32,816 nucleotides of DNA from Alphaproteobacteria bacterium (GTDB lineage: Bacteria > Pseudomonadota > Alphaproteobacteria > Caulobacterales > Maricaulaceae): the NCBI GenBank assembly GCA_030428405.1, contig JAUIEH010000002.1:1-32816 (forward strand). Reading direction: 5' to 3'. Position 1 is the first letter of the stretch, and the number at the start of each line of letters is the position of its first letter. The notes beneath the pieces are model-generated. The model worked only from the letters and a program-made list of their open reading frames with translations, ran no database searches and was not told where the DNA came from. Made by a program: the position numbers and the translations under genes. Below, piece by piece: positions 9,650 through 18,446 of the stretch.

Positions 9650-10477
9650 TCACTCGCCCGGCGACAATTCCGATTGCGGCGCGCCGGCGGATTTCGAGCG
9701 GTCGGTCAATCCCGCGCCGCCAAAGGCGGACCAGCCGCCATCGACCGGCAGAACAACGCCGGTGATATAGCTCGCCCGGTCAGACAAGAGGAATGTGATC
9801 GCCTGCGCCACCTCATCAGGCTTGCCGAAGCGTCCCATCGGGCAGCGCGCGGCGAGCCGGTCCTGGCCGTTGTGGAAGTTTGACGCGACCGTGCTCGCCA
9901 TCGGCGCATCTATCACGCCCGGCGCAACGGCGTTCACGCGCACGCCGTAATGCGCCAGATCGCTTGCTATGGAATGAGTCAAGGCGATCATGCCGGCCTT
10001 GCTCACGCCATAGGCGTTCGACGCAGGCAATGGCTGGATACCGCCGACGGAGGAAACCAGCACCACTGCGCCGCCGCGCCCCAGCGCGCGCGCAGATTCC
10101 CGACCGACGAGAAACGATCCTTGCAAGTTGACAGTGACCACGCGCCGCCAGTCAGACAGTTCCTGCCGACGCGTGCCCGCGAGCACCTCCATCACGCCGG
10201 CAGCATGAACGACGCCGTCAAGTCCGCCAAGCGTTTCGCGCGCCGCCGCGAACAGATCCGCGACCGAGGCTTCGTCGGTGACATCGGCCGCCTGAGCGCC
10301 AATGACGCCGACGGCGCGCCCCGCTGCGCGCATCTCTTCCTCATATAGGTCGGTGGCGAACACGCCGGCGCCGCAGTCGACGAGGTCTTTGATCACTGCC
10401 GTGCCGATCGCGCCTGCAGCGCCGGTGACCAGGATGCGTCGTCCCTCCAGCATCAGCATCGCGTCCTCATTCTGCAT
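9650..10477 (-). CDS. SDR-family oxidoreductase
   Basis: TGAAGAIG, HAAG, YGVSK, ITGVVLPVDGGW; start chosen at MQNEDAMLMLEG, ORF extends to 10570. Confidence 0.88.
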   Translation of the reverse strand: MQNEDAMLMLEGRRILVTGAAGAIGTAVIKDLVDCGAGVFATDLYEEEMRAAGRAVGVIGAQAADVTDEASVADLFAAARETLGGLDGVVHAAGVMEVLAGTRRQELSDWRRVVTVNLQGSFLVGRESARALGRGGAVVLVSSVGGIQPLPASNAYGVSKAGMIALTHSIASDLAHYGVRVNAVAPGVIDAPMASTVASNFHNGQDRLAARCPMGRFGKPDEVAQAITFLLSDRASYITGVVLPVDGGWSAFGGAGLTDRSKSAGAPQSELSPGE

Positions 10478-10549
10478 GCCCGCTTTCCCCCGCAACCGAC
10501 GATTCGGCTGGCCCGCGCGCAGGCTAGCGCGTCGCGCGACCCGTACATA

Positions 10550-10565
10550 ATGAGCGTTCGTATAT
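10550..10565. promoter_or_regulatory. Degenerate putative TetR operator ATGAGCGTTCGTATAT upstream of the SDR
   Basis: 12/16 match by eye to ATGAACGTTAGTTCAT. Confidence 0.4.
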
Positions 10566-10698
10566 ATCAATATTGCACCCCGCGCCTCTGCGTCGCAACA
10601 GCCAAACGCGGCGAGGCCTCATCCTGGACGTAAATATCGCAGGCGCGGAAGGCTGCGGCGCCCAAATCCTTGACGGCGTGATCATGCGCCTCTTTACT

Positions 10699-10714
10699 CT
10701 AAACAAACGCTCAC
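10699..10714. promoter_or_regulatory. Putative TetR operator (reverse complement GTGAGCGTTTGTTTAG) upstream of the acyl-CoA ligase
   Basis: Left half GTGAGCGTTTG matches the 8598 site (reverse complement) exactly; right half degenerate; ~80 bp upstream of the ligase ATG. Confidence 0.45.
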
Positions 10715-10793
10715 ATGCACCGAGGCAAGGCGCGCCTCACATACACAGGCGCGCGTTACGCTCCGTTTTTGATCGCGCCGCGAAGAGCACGCT

Positions 10794-12425
10794 ATGGTCT
10801 CCACGAACGCCTCCGCCGCCCCGCGCCCGTCCGAAACCCTCGACGCCGGGGCGCTCTTAAGACGCCAGGCGCGCGACATTCCGGACACGATTTTCGCCGT
10901 ATTCCCAGACGGGGACGCCTGGACCTTCGCGGATGCACTGCGCCAAGCCGAGGGCGTGAAAGCGGGGTTGCGGCGCATCGGCGTTTCGCCAGGCGACACC
11001 GTATTGACGATGCTGCCGAACGGTCGCGACGGTCTGCGCGCTCTCTTGGGCGTGTGGCTCGCTGGCGCAGTCTATGCACCGCTCAACACGGCCTATCGCG
11101 GCGACCTCCTGCAGCACGTGGTCAATCTGTCTCAAGCGCGCGTCATGCTAGCGCATGATCAAGTCGTCGAGCGCCTGCGTGGTCTCGCATTGCCCGAATT
11201 GTCATGCGTCATCGCGATGGGGGGGGACGGCGAGATTGATTTGGGACCGGACATAACCTTGGCGGGTCCAGATACTATCGCGCCTGAGCAAGCGCATTCT
11301 GGCGAAGATCATGATGAGCCGCGCGAAACCTGGCGCACCTGCGCGCTGATTTATACCTCCGGCACGACGGGACCGTCGAAAGCGGTCGAGCAGTCCTGGG
11401 CGTTTTACGACGCGTTCTGCAACACGATGTATGGCGAATTATCCGCCGACGATCGGTATTACGGCTATCTTCCGCTGTTCCATACGGGCGGCGTTTCCAT
11501 GGCCTACGCCATACTGAGACTTGGCGCGTCAATGGTGATGACCCAGGCCTTCAGCACAAGCACTTATTGGGACGATGTCCGCCGCTATGGCGTGACAAGC
11601 GCCTGCATCATGGGTTCGATGGGCGCTGCTATGGAACGCGAAGAGCCTCGCGACGACGACGCGGATAACCCGATGCGCTTCGTGATGATGGGACCGATGG
11701 TGGAGAATATCGAAGCGTTCAGACGACGCTTCGGCGTCGAGCTGTTCACGGAGTACGGAACGACGGAGGTCGGCATACCGTTTCGCTCAGGCTTCGATGT
11801 CGCCGACCACACGACCTGCGGACGCTTGGTGGAGGGTTATCAAGTCCGGCTTGTCGACGCCTATGACCGCGACGTGCCGGACGGCGAAGCCGGCGAGCTC
11901 GTCGTGCGTCATGATCGGCCGTGGGTGTTGAATTCAGGCTATCGCGGCATGCCGGACAAAACGGCGGAAGCCTGGCGCAATGGCTGGTTTCACACCGGCG
12001 ATCTGTTCCGGCGCGCGCCGTCGGGCGACTATTTCTTCGTTGATCGCGCAAAAGACGCGCTGCGTCGGCGCGGCGAAAACGTCTCCTCGCTCGAAGTTGA
12101 AACCGAACTCCTCAAACATCCTGACATTATGGCCGCCGCAGTCGTCGGCGTGGCCAGCGGCGACGGCGTCGGCGAAGAGGAAATCAAAGCCTGCCTCGTG
12201 CTTCGTCCGGATTCGGACATCGATTTTCACACCTACATTCCAGAGCTCGCCGAACGCATGCCGCACTTCATGGTGCCGCGCTTTTTCGAGTTATTGCCCG
12301 AACTGCCGATGACCTCGACATCGAAGATCCGCAAGGTCGAACTTCGTGCGCGCGGCGTGACGCCTGAGACGTTCGACCGCGAGGCCGCCGGCATCAAAAT
12401 CAGGCGCGAGAAGCTGCGCGCCTGA
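10794..12425 (+). CDS. AMP-dependent acyl-CoA ligase (CaiC/FadD-like), paralogous to the ligase half of the fusion protein
   Basis: YTSGTTGPSKAV, GWFHTGD, RAKDALRRRGENVSS, TSTSKIRK. Confidence 0.92.
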   Translation: MVSTNASAAPRPSETLDAGALLRRQARDIPDTIFAVFPDGDAWTFADALRQAEGVKAGLRRIGVSPGDTVLTMLPNGRDGLRALLGVWLAGAVYAPLNTAYRGDLLQHVVNLSQARVMLAHDQVVERLRGLALPELSCVIAMGGDGEIDLGPDITLAGPDTIAPEQAHSGEDHDEPRETWRTCALIYTSGTTGPSKAVEQSWAFYDAFCNTMYGELSADDRYYGYLPLFHTGGVSMAYAILRLGASMVMTQAFSTSTYWDDVRRYGVTSACIMGSMGAAMEREEPRDDDADNPMRFVMMGPMVENIEAFRRRFGVELFTEYGTTEVGIPFRSGFDVADHTTCGRLVEGYQVRLVDAYDRDVPDGEAGELVVRHDRPWVLNSGYRGMPDKTAEAWRNGWFHTGDLFRRAPSGDYFFVDRAKDALRRRGENVSSLEVETELLKHPDIMAAAVVGVASGDGVGEEEIKACLVLRPDSDIDFHTYIPELAERMPHFMVPRFFELLPELPMTSTSKIRKVELRARGVTPETFDREAAGIKIRREKLRA

Positions 12426-12431
12426 GCCGGT

Positions 12432-13205
12432 CTATCCCGTGGGAGGCGGCGCGCCGCCGGCGGACACGATGCGCACCGCCATCCACGCATGAAGGTCAGC
12501 GACAGCTTCAGCCGATTGCGCGGCGCCTGGCTCGTACCAGCGCGCGGCGCGAATGCCCATGTTCAACAGCGACATGACGACGATATTGATCTGGGACGGC
12601 GAAAGTCCGGACTCGAAAACGCCGGCGTTCACCCCCGACTGAACGACCTCAGCGAAAGCGCTGCGCAATCGGCGCCGATTGGCGATATTGCGCTTGCGGT
12701 CATTGCCCGAGAGCCAGCGATATTCCGAACTCGCCGTTAGCGCGGCCCGCTGATGCGTCAGGTGAAAGAGCACGAAGGCGCGCACCATGTTGGACAATTG
12801 CGCGGCCGGGTCCGCCCCGCCCGCCTCGCGCGCACTCGATACGCAATCCCAAACCCGCGTCTGAGCGTCCAACGCGATCGCCAGCAGCAGCTCTTCTTTG
12901 GACTTGAAGTGGTTGTATAAAGCGCCCGGCGTTAGTCCGCACGCGGTCGTTATCTGGCGAATGGTCGTCGAGACGAAGCCATGCTCGAAAAATAGATTCA
13001 CAGCCGCTTCGAGAATGCGATCGCGCGCGTCAGTGCGTGAGTTGGGGCCGAACGCGTCGCCGCGCCGCGATTGCGGCTTTGGTTTCAATTGAGCCGGCTT
13101 CGGAGAATCGTCATCGCCATGACGTCGTCCGACCCCGCGCCGGGCGCCAGATCCGTCGCGTCGGCCAGGCGCTGTATCAGACCGCGGCTTTTCGTGCTTC
13201 CCCAT
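12432..13205 (-). CDS. TetR/AcrR-family transcriptional regulator (start uncertain)
   Basis: HTH: FFEHGFVSTTIRQITTACGLTPGALYNHFKSKEELLLAI; ORF extends to 13265, proposed start MGKHEK; 5' end overlaps the ACAD 3' end. Confidence 0.85.
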   Translation of the reverse strand: MGKHEKPRSDTAPGRRDGSGARRGVGRRHGDDDSPKPAQLKPKPQSRRGDAFGPNSRTDARDRILEAAVNLFFEHGFVSTTIRQITTACGLTPGALYNHFKSKEELLLAIALDAQTRVWDCVSSAREAGGADPAAQLSNMVRAFVLFHLTHQRAALTASSEYRWLSGNDRKRNIANRRRLRSAFAEVVQSGVNAGVFESGLSPSQINIVVMSLLNMGIRAARWYEPGAAQSAEAVADLHAWMAVRIVSAGGAPPPTG

Positions 13206-14218
13206 GCTCCTTGCAACTCCATCACGGTGCGACTGGCGCGTCGCGAAATGTCCGTTGCGGCCCATTTGGCCATGGCTGAACCCCGCAAGAGTTCGGCCAT
13301 CGGAGCGTTTCGATCCGCACGGTCCGCAGCGTCCGACAACAATAATCGCGCAGCCGTCAGCTCTCTGTCGACAAACGCCAACGGCGCGTCACGACTGTCG
13401 GGCCGTTTCGCTTCGGCGTCAAAGCGTCGTCGCGCCCGCTCTATCCCCTTGTCGAATGCTGCGCGCGCAATGCCCAGATGAATGGCCGCCAGGCCGAGAC
13501 GACCCGTGCGCACCAGCTCATGGAGCCACATTTTGGCGGCCTGGCCTTCTTGCCCGATAAGGTGATTCTCGGGCGTCCGGACGGCATTAAGGATCACCGG
13601 ATTGATCGACAATTGCGGCACGCCGGAAAAATCGTAACGCGGCTTGATTTCGAGCCCTTCCGCACCTGCCTCGATGAGAAAAATCGACGGGCCGGCATCC
13701 GTCGCCGCTGTGACGAGAAAAATATCGGCGACGCCGGCCCAGGCCGCCATCGCCTTGCGTCCATCGATCACCCACGCATCGCCGTCGCGGCGCGCGCGCG
13801 TATTCAACGCCGAAATCGACGAGCCCCCGACAGGTTCGGTGATGGCGTCACAGGTGAACAGCTCTCCGGCGGCGACCCTCGGAATGATCGACGCCGCCAA
13901 GTCTTTGGACGCATATTCCTGTAATATGGTGGTCGCAGCGCACGAACTCGTAATCTGAAATCCCAGCGCTGTCGCGCGCGCGGAAAATATCTCGACCAGT
14001 TCTGCGAACTCCCGGTGGCTCGCCGCGCCGCCGCCAAATTCGGCGTTCAGCGTCACGGCTAGGAATCCCTCCGATCCAAGAGCTGCAAGTAGCGCTGGGC
14101 TGAATTCGTCGCCTTCGTCGAACGCTTCCAACGCGGCCGGTCCGCTCGCGATCCACTCATGCGCGCGCTCGACAATTTCGCTCATCAGTTCCCCCGATTT
14201 CAGCCGCGGCATCGACAT
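13085..14218 (-). CDS. Acyl-CoA dehydrogenase family protein (ACAD-1), atypical active site
   Basis: ITEPVGGSS, AWVIDGRKAMAAWAG and C-terminal helical domain; C-terminal catalytic segment reads LAPGAGSDDV. Confidence 0.85.
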   Translation of the reverse strand: MSMPRLKSGELMSEIVERAHEWIASGPAALEAFDEGDEFSPALLAALGSEGFLAVTLNAEFGGGAASHREFAELVEIFSARATALGFQITSSCAATTILQEYASKDLAASIIPRVAAGELFTCDAITEPVGGSSISALNTRARRDGDAWVIDGRKAMAAWAGVADIFLVTAATDAGPSIFLIEAGAEGLEIKPRYDFSGVPQLSINPVILNAVRTPENHLIGQEGQAAKMWLHELVRTGRLGLAAIHLGIARAAFDKGIERARRRFDAEAKRPDSRDAPLAFVDRELTAARLLLSDAADRADRNAPMAELLRGSAMAKWAATDISRRASRTVMELQGAWGSTKSRGLIQRLADATDLAPGAGSDDVMAMTILRSRLN

Positions 14219-14230
14219 CGTTGATTATAA

Positions 14231-14246
14231 ATGAACGTTAGTTCAT
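14231..14246. promoter_or_regulatory. Putative TetR operator ATGAACGTTAGTTCAT in the divergent ACAD-1/ACAD-2 intergenic region
   Basis: ATGAAC-N4-GTTCAT perfect arms between two divergent starts (14218 minus, 14283 plus). Confidence 0.7.
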
Positions 14247-14282
14247 AGTTTGGATTGCAACAAGGCTGATGTGATATTCTCT

Positions 14283-15422
14283 ATGTTGAGCGACGAACTA
14301 GAGACTTACCGCGAAGGCGTGCGACGCGCGATCGAGCGCCGCTTGTCCGAAGGCGCCGGGCCGCGCGCGCTGGCCGATTCCTATCCGAGCGAATGTCTGG
14401 AGGCGCTCGCCGACATCAAGGTCGCGGGCCTTAATCTCTCGCCCGCCTACGGTGGCGAAGAAGTCGGATTCGTCGCAGAAGGCGTGGTCGCAGAGGAACT
14501 CGCGCGCGTCGATATGAATGCGGCCTTCTGGTTTCTGGGGTCGCGCCGCCAAGGCAAGGCCATCGAAGTCGGCGGCTCGTCCGAAATGCAGGACGCCTAT
14601 CTGGCCGATATCATCAACGCCAAAATTTGGACGGCGTGGGGTTCTACGGAACCAAGCAGCGGCAACGACATTCAAGGCATGCGCACCCGCGCCGAGCGGC
14701 GCGGCGACAAATGGGTGGTGAACGGAGAAAAAACCTCTGTCAGCGCGGGCATGCTCAGCCCCTTCATCATCATCTTCGCGCGCACCATAATCGGTGGCGA
14801 AGAGAGCGGCCTCACCTCCTTCATCGTTCCTGTCGACACACCCGGATTGCAGCGCACGCCGTTTCGCGACGGCGTCTTAAAACCGATGGGACGATGCAGC
14901 GCCTATTTCGACGACCTCGAACTTAGCGACGCACATGTCATCGGCGAACCGGGGCGCGGCGGCAGACTCGCACTCGCCACGTTTCAAGCCGCTAGGCCCA
15001 TCGCAGCGCTAATGGCGCTGGGATGCGCGGCGGCCACGCTGGAGGAGACGATCGGCTACACGCGCGAGCGCGTGGTCATGGGACGTCCTATCGGCGGCTA
15101 TCAGGGCGCAAGCTTTCGGGTCGCCGATGCAGCCACCGCGATCCACGCCGCGCGGCTGGCTTGCTATCACGCGCTTCAGCGCCTCGACGAGACCGGTCGC
15201 GACGAAGTCGCAACCTCGATGGCGAAGCTGCACGGCACGCATGTCGCCTGCGATGTCATGAAATCGCTGATGGAAGTGTGGGGCCATTATGCGTTCACGC
15301 ACGAATACCCATTGCTTCAGCGCTATAACGACGTCACGTCGACGCTGTCCTGGGACGGCAGCAGCGACATCCACCGGCTCGTCATCGCCCGCGCGCTGAT
15401 CGGTCGTGAGATCACCGGATGA
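14283..15422 (+). CDS. Acyl-CoA dehydrogenase family protein (ACAD-2), first gene of the F420 operon
   Basis: WGSTEPSSGND, WVVNGEKTSVSAG, C-terminal TLSWDGSSDIHRLVIARALIG; ATG start chosen, ORF from a TTG at 14250. Confidence 0.88.
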   Translation: MLSDELETYREGVRRAIERRLSEGAGPRALADSYPSECLEALADIKVAGLNLSPAYGGEEVGFVAEGVVAEELARVDMNAAFWFLGSRRQGKAIEVGGSSEMQDAYLADIINAKIWTAWGSTEPSSGNDIQGMRTRAERRGDKWVVNGEKTSVSAGMLSPFIIIFARTIIGGEESGLTSFIVPVDTPGLQRTPFRDGVLKPMGRCSAYFDDLELSDAHVIGEPGRGGRLALATFQAARPIAALMALGCAAATLEETIGYTRERVVMGRPIGGYQGASFRVADAATAIHAARLACYHALQRLDETGRDEVATSMAKLHGTHVACDVMKSLMEVWGHYAFTHEYPLLQRYNDVTSTLSWDGSSDIHRLVIARALIGREITG

Positions 15423-16078
15423 GCGCACACAACACCATCGCCATTATCGGCGGCGCCGGCGCCATGGGCGGAGGGCTTGCGTCGGCTTTTCTGCGCGCCG
15501 GACGCAGTGTGGTGATCGGTTCGCGCGATCGCGCCCGCGCCAACGCTGCTGCGTCTGCGCTTGCAGCCGACACAGCGCATGCCGACGTCACCGGTCTGAG
15601 CAATCTCGACGCCGCTAAGAGCGCCCCCGAAATCGTCGTTCTGACCGTTCCTTATGCCAATCACCTCAACGTATTGAGAGAAATTCAGCCGGGTCTCGAC
15701 AACAAAATTCTTATCGACGCCACTGTACCCCTGCGCCCGCCAAAGGTCGCTCGTGTGCAGCTGCCGGAGAAAGGTTCGGCGGCCGTCGAGGCGCAGGCGT
15801 TTCTCGGCGCAAGCGTGCGCGTGGTTTCGGCGTTCCAGAATGTCAGTGCGGAAAAACTGAAAACGGGCGCCCCCAATTGCGATGTGTTGGTGGCGGGAGA
15901 CGACGTTGATGCGCGCGAGCGCGTCATCGCGCTGGCCCAGGAAGCCGGCATGGCCGCGTGGCACGCCGGCCCGCTCGACAATTCAGCCGCCGCCGAAGCG
16001 CTCACATCCGTGTTGATCCATATCAACAAGCGCTATGGCGCGACGGCGGGCGCGGGCATTCGCATCGTCCTCGACTAA
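15419..16078 (+). CDS. npdG: F420-dependent NADP oxidoreductase-like protein (Fno/NpdG)
   Basis: N-terminal IIGGAGAMGGGLASAFLRAGRSVVIGSRD Rossmann motif, VPYANHL, DATVPL, AFQNVSAEKL; ATGA overlap with ACAD-2; adjacent to F420 biosynthesis genes. Confidence 0.85.
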   Translation: MSAHNTIAIIGGAGAMGGGLASAFLRAGRSVVIGSRDRARANAAASALAADTAHADVTGLSNLDAAKSAPEIVVLTVPYANHLNVLREIQPGLDNKILIDATVPLRPPKVARVQLPEKGSAAVEAQAFLGASVRVVSAFQNVSAEKLKTGAPNCDVLVAGDDVDARERVIALAQEAGMAAWHAGPLDNSAAAEALTSVLIHINKRYGATAGAGIRIVLD

Positions 16079-16081
16079 GCC

Positions 16082-16903
16082 ATGACGACGACCGACGACG
16101 CCTCCCCGCCAAACGCCGCCGCTGGCAACGACCAGCGCCCTCCCGGCGCCGCGCGATATGAAGCAATCGCACTTTGCGGCGTCGGCGAAGTTTCGAGCGG
16201 AGACGACCTGGCCGAAACCATCCTGAAAGCGAGCGCGACGTCGGGCGTCGCGCTCGAAACCGGCGACATCGTCGTCATTGCACAGAAAATTGTTTCCAAA
16301 TCCGAAGGCCGCCTCGTTGCTCTCAATGACGTCACGCCGACGGCGCGCGCCATACGCATCGCGAAACAGACGAACAAGGACTCGCGCCTGATCGAACTTT
16401 TGCTTCAAGAATCATCGCGCATATCGCGCATCGGCAACGGCGTCGTCATCACGCAGCACCGCACCGGCGTGACGCTCGCAAACGCCGGCATCGACGCCTC
16501 CAACGCGGCCGAAGGCAGCGTCGTTTTGTGGCCGGAGGATCCGGACGCCTCCGCGCGCGCCATCAAACACAGCGTCGAAGAGAAATGCGGCGTCCGGATC
16601 GGAGTCATCATTTCCGACAGCATCGGACGCCCGTGGCGGCTAGGAACGATCGGCCACGCCATCGGCGTCGCCGGATTCGCACCGCTCAACAATTGTTGCG
16701 GCCGCCTCGATCGCGCCGGCCGCGCGCTGCAACACACATTCGTCGCGATCGCCGATGAAATGGCAGCGGCGGCCTCGTTGCTGATGGGCGAAGGCGATGA
16801 AGGCCGCCCCATCGTCGTGCTTCGCGGCCTAGGCGCACCGATGTCGGACGAGGGTGCGGCGAGCGATCTCCTCCGTCCCGCTGAACACGACATGTATCGA
16901 TGA
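16082..16903 (+). CDS. cofE: F420-0:gamma-glutamyl ligase (CofE-type, without the FbiB C-terminal domain)
   Basis: GDIVVIAQKIVSKSEGR, ISDSIGRPWRLGTIGHAIGVAGF motifs; 273 aa. Confidence 0.93.
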   Translation: MTTTDDASPPNAAAGNDQRPPGAARYEAIALCGVGEVSSGDDLAETILKASATSGVALETGDIVVIAQKIVSKSEGRLVALNDVTPTARAIRIAKQTNKDSRLIELLLQESSRISRIGNGVVITQHRTGVTLANAGIDASNAAEGSVVLWPEDPDASARAIKHSVEEKCGVRIGVIISDSIGRPWRLGTIGHAIGVAGFAPLNNCCGRLDRAGRALQHTFVAIADEMAAAASLLMGEGDEGRPIVVLRGLGAPMSDEGAASDLLRPAEHDMYR

Positions 16904-17859
16904 GCGACAAGCTCTCTGAGCAAATGATATGCGCCATGTCGGGCGGCGTGGGCGGGGCGAAGCTCGCTCTCGGGCTAGCGCGCGTCTTGCGCCCCGGCGC
17001 GCTCGCCGTCATCGCCAATACGGGCGACGATTTTGATCATCTCGGTCTGCGCATCTGGCCGGATTTCGACACGCTGCTCTACACGCTGGCGGATATCGCA
17101 AATCCCGAAACGGGCTGGGGGCGCGCCGGCGAGACCTGGACATTCATGCGCACGCTCAGCGCGCTCGGCGGCGAAGACTGGTTCCAGCTCGGCGACGCCG
17201 ACCTCGCCGTACATGTCATCCGAACGGAAATGCTCCGGCGAGGATTGAGCGCGAGCGACATCGCCCTTCGGCTTACGCAAGCTTTCAAGGTCGAACACGT
17301 GATCGCGCCGGCGACCGAAAGTTGTGTTCGCACGGTACTAAATACCGAAGACTGTGAAATGCCGTTCCAGGATTATTTCGTGCGCGAACGCTGCGCTCCG
17401 ATCGTGCGCGGCGTTCGCTATGATGGCGCGGAGCGCGCGCAACCCTCGCCGGTATTCCGACGCGCGCTGAGCGGCGATTGCCGGGGCTTTATTCTGTGTC
17501 CGTCGAACCCATTGTTGAGCCTTGAACCCATCCTCTCCATTACAGGCGTGCGTCAGGCTCTTCGCGACCGCCAGGCGCCGCTAGTCGCGGTCTGCCCGAT
17601 CATCGGCGGCGAAGCCGTCAAAGGCCCCTCGGTCAAGATCCTCAACGAGCTGGGCGAAGATGCGACTGCACTTGGATTTGCTGCGCGCTATAGCGACATT
17701 CTCGACGCAATTCTCATTGACCCGGCCGACTCCGACCACGGCGCGGACATCAGAAAACTCGGCGTCAGCGTCGTCGAAACGCCGATCCTGATGACCACGC
17801 TCGACGATAAGAAGCGGGTCGCGAACGACGTGCTGCGCACGCTCGAGGCGCTGGCATGA
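16900..17859 (+). CDS. cofD: 2-phospho-L-lactate transferase family (CofD/FbiA)
   Basis: MSGGVGGAKLALGLARVL, NTGDDFDHLGLRIWPDFDTLLYTLA, CPSNPLLSLEPIL; ATGA overlap with cofE. Confidence 0.95.
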   Translation: MSDKLSEQMICAMSGGVGGAKLALGLARVLRPGALAVIANTGDDFDHLGLRIWPDFDTLLYTLADIANPETGWGRAGETWTFMRTLSALGGEDWFQLGDADLAVHVIRTEMLRRGLSASDIALRLTQAFKVEHVIAPATESCVRTVLNTEDCEMPFQDYFVRERCAPIVRGVRYDGAERAQPSPVFRRALSGDCRGFILCPSNPLLSLEPILSITGVRQALRDRQAPLVAVCPIIGGEAVKGPSVKILNELGEDATALGFAARYSDILDAILIDPADSDHGADIRKLGVSVVETPILMTTLDDKKRVANDVLRTLEALA

Positions 17860-18446
17860 CGCGCGTGGTCATTCCGCTCAAATCTCTTGAGGAGGCCAAA
17901 TCCCGGCTTGTTCCCGCGCTGTCGCCACGGTCGCGCCGCGAGCTCGCAATCTCAATGGCGGCTCATGTCATCGCCGCGACAATTCGCACCGCAGCCGTCA
18001 ACGGCGTTGTCGTGGTCACCACTGATCGAACGCTCGCCGCTCTCGCTCGCGCGCGCGGCGTCGAAGTGATCCAATCGCGCGCCGACACCGGGATGAATGA
18101 AGCCGTCCGGATCGGACTTGATTGGGCTGGACGCAGCGAAAACCGCCTGGTTTTGCCAGGCGACCTTCCATTATTGTCCGCCGACGCAATAAACGAGCTG
18201 ATCGGTCGGGCGTCGCGACGGCGACCCAGCATTGCGCCGGACGCGGCGGGAACCGGAACCAACGCGCTGTTCATTCCGGCGGGATGGCGCATGCGAACGC
18301 GCTTCGGCGACGACAGCATGAGCGCGCACCTGGCCGAAGGCGCTCGGGCGCTTTGGAGGAAAGCGCCAACGCCCTTCATAGACGTGGATGCGCCCGACGA
18401 TTTGATCCTTACGCGCCGCTGCCTGCGTCTTCGGAGTATGCGATGA
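17856..18446 (+). CDS. cofC: Phospholactate/PEP/3-PG guanylyltransferase family (CofC/FbiD)
   Basis: IPLKSLEEAKSRL, LPGDLPLLSADAI, GTGTNALF; ATGA overlap with cofD. Confidence 0.93.
   Translation: MTRVVIPLKSLEEAKSRLVPALSPRSRRELAISMAAHVIAATIRTAAVNGVVVVTTDRTLAALARARGVEVIQSRADTGMNEAVRIGLDWAGRSENRLVLPGDLPLLSADAINELIGRASRRRPSIAPDAAGTGTNALFIPAGWRMRTRFGDDSMSAHLAEGARALWRKAPTPFIDVDAPDDLILTRRCLRLRSMR

Noticed and set aside
18122-18442. Upstream extension of the fbiC ORF (first 107 codons)
   Set aside because: Overlaps cofC and translates to Arg-rich non-homologous sequence; the ATGA junction at 18443 gives a natural start.
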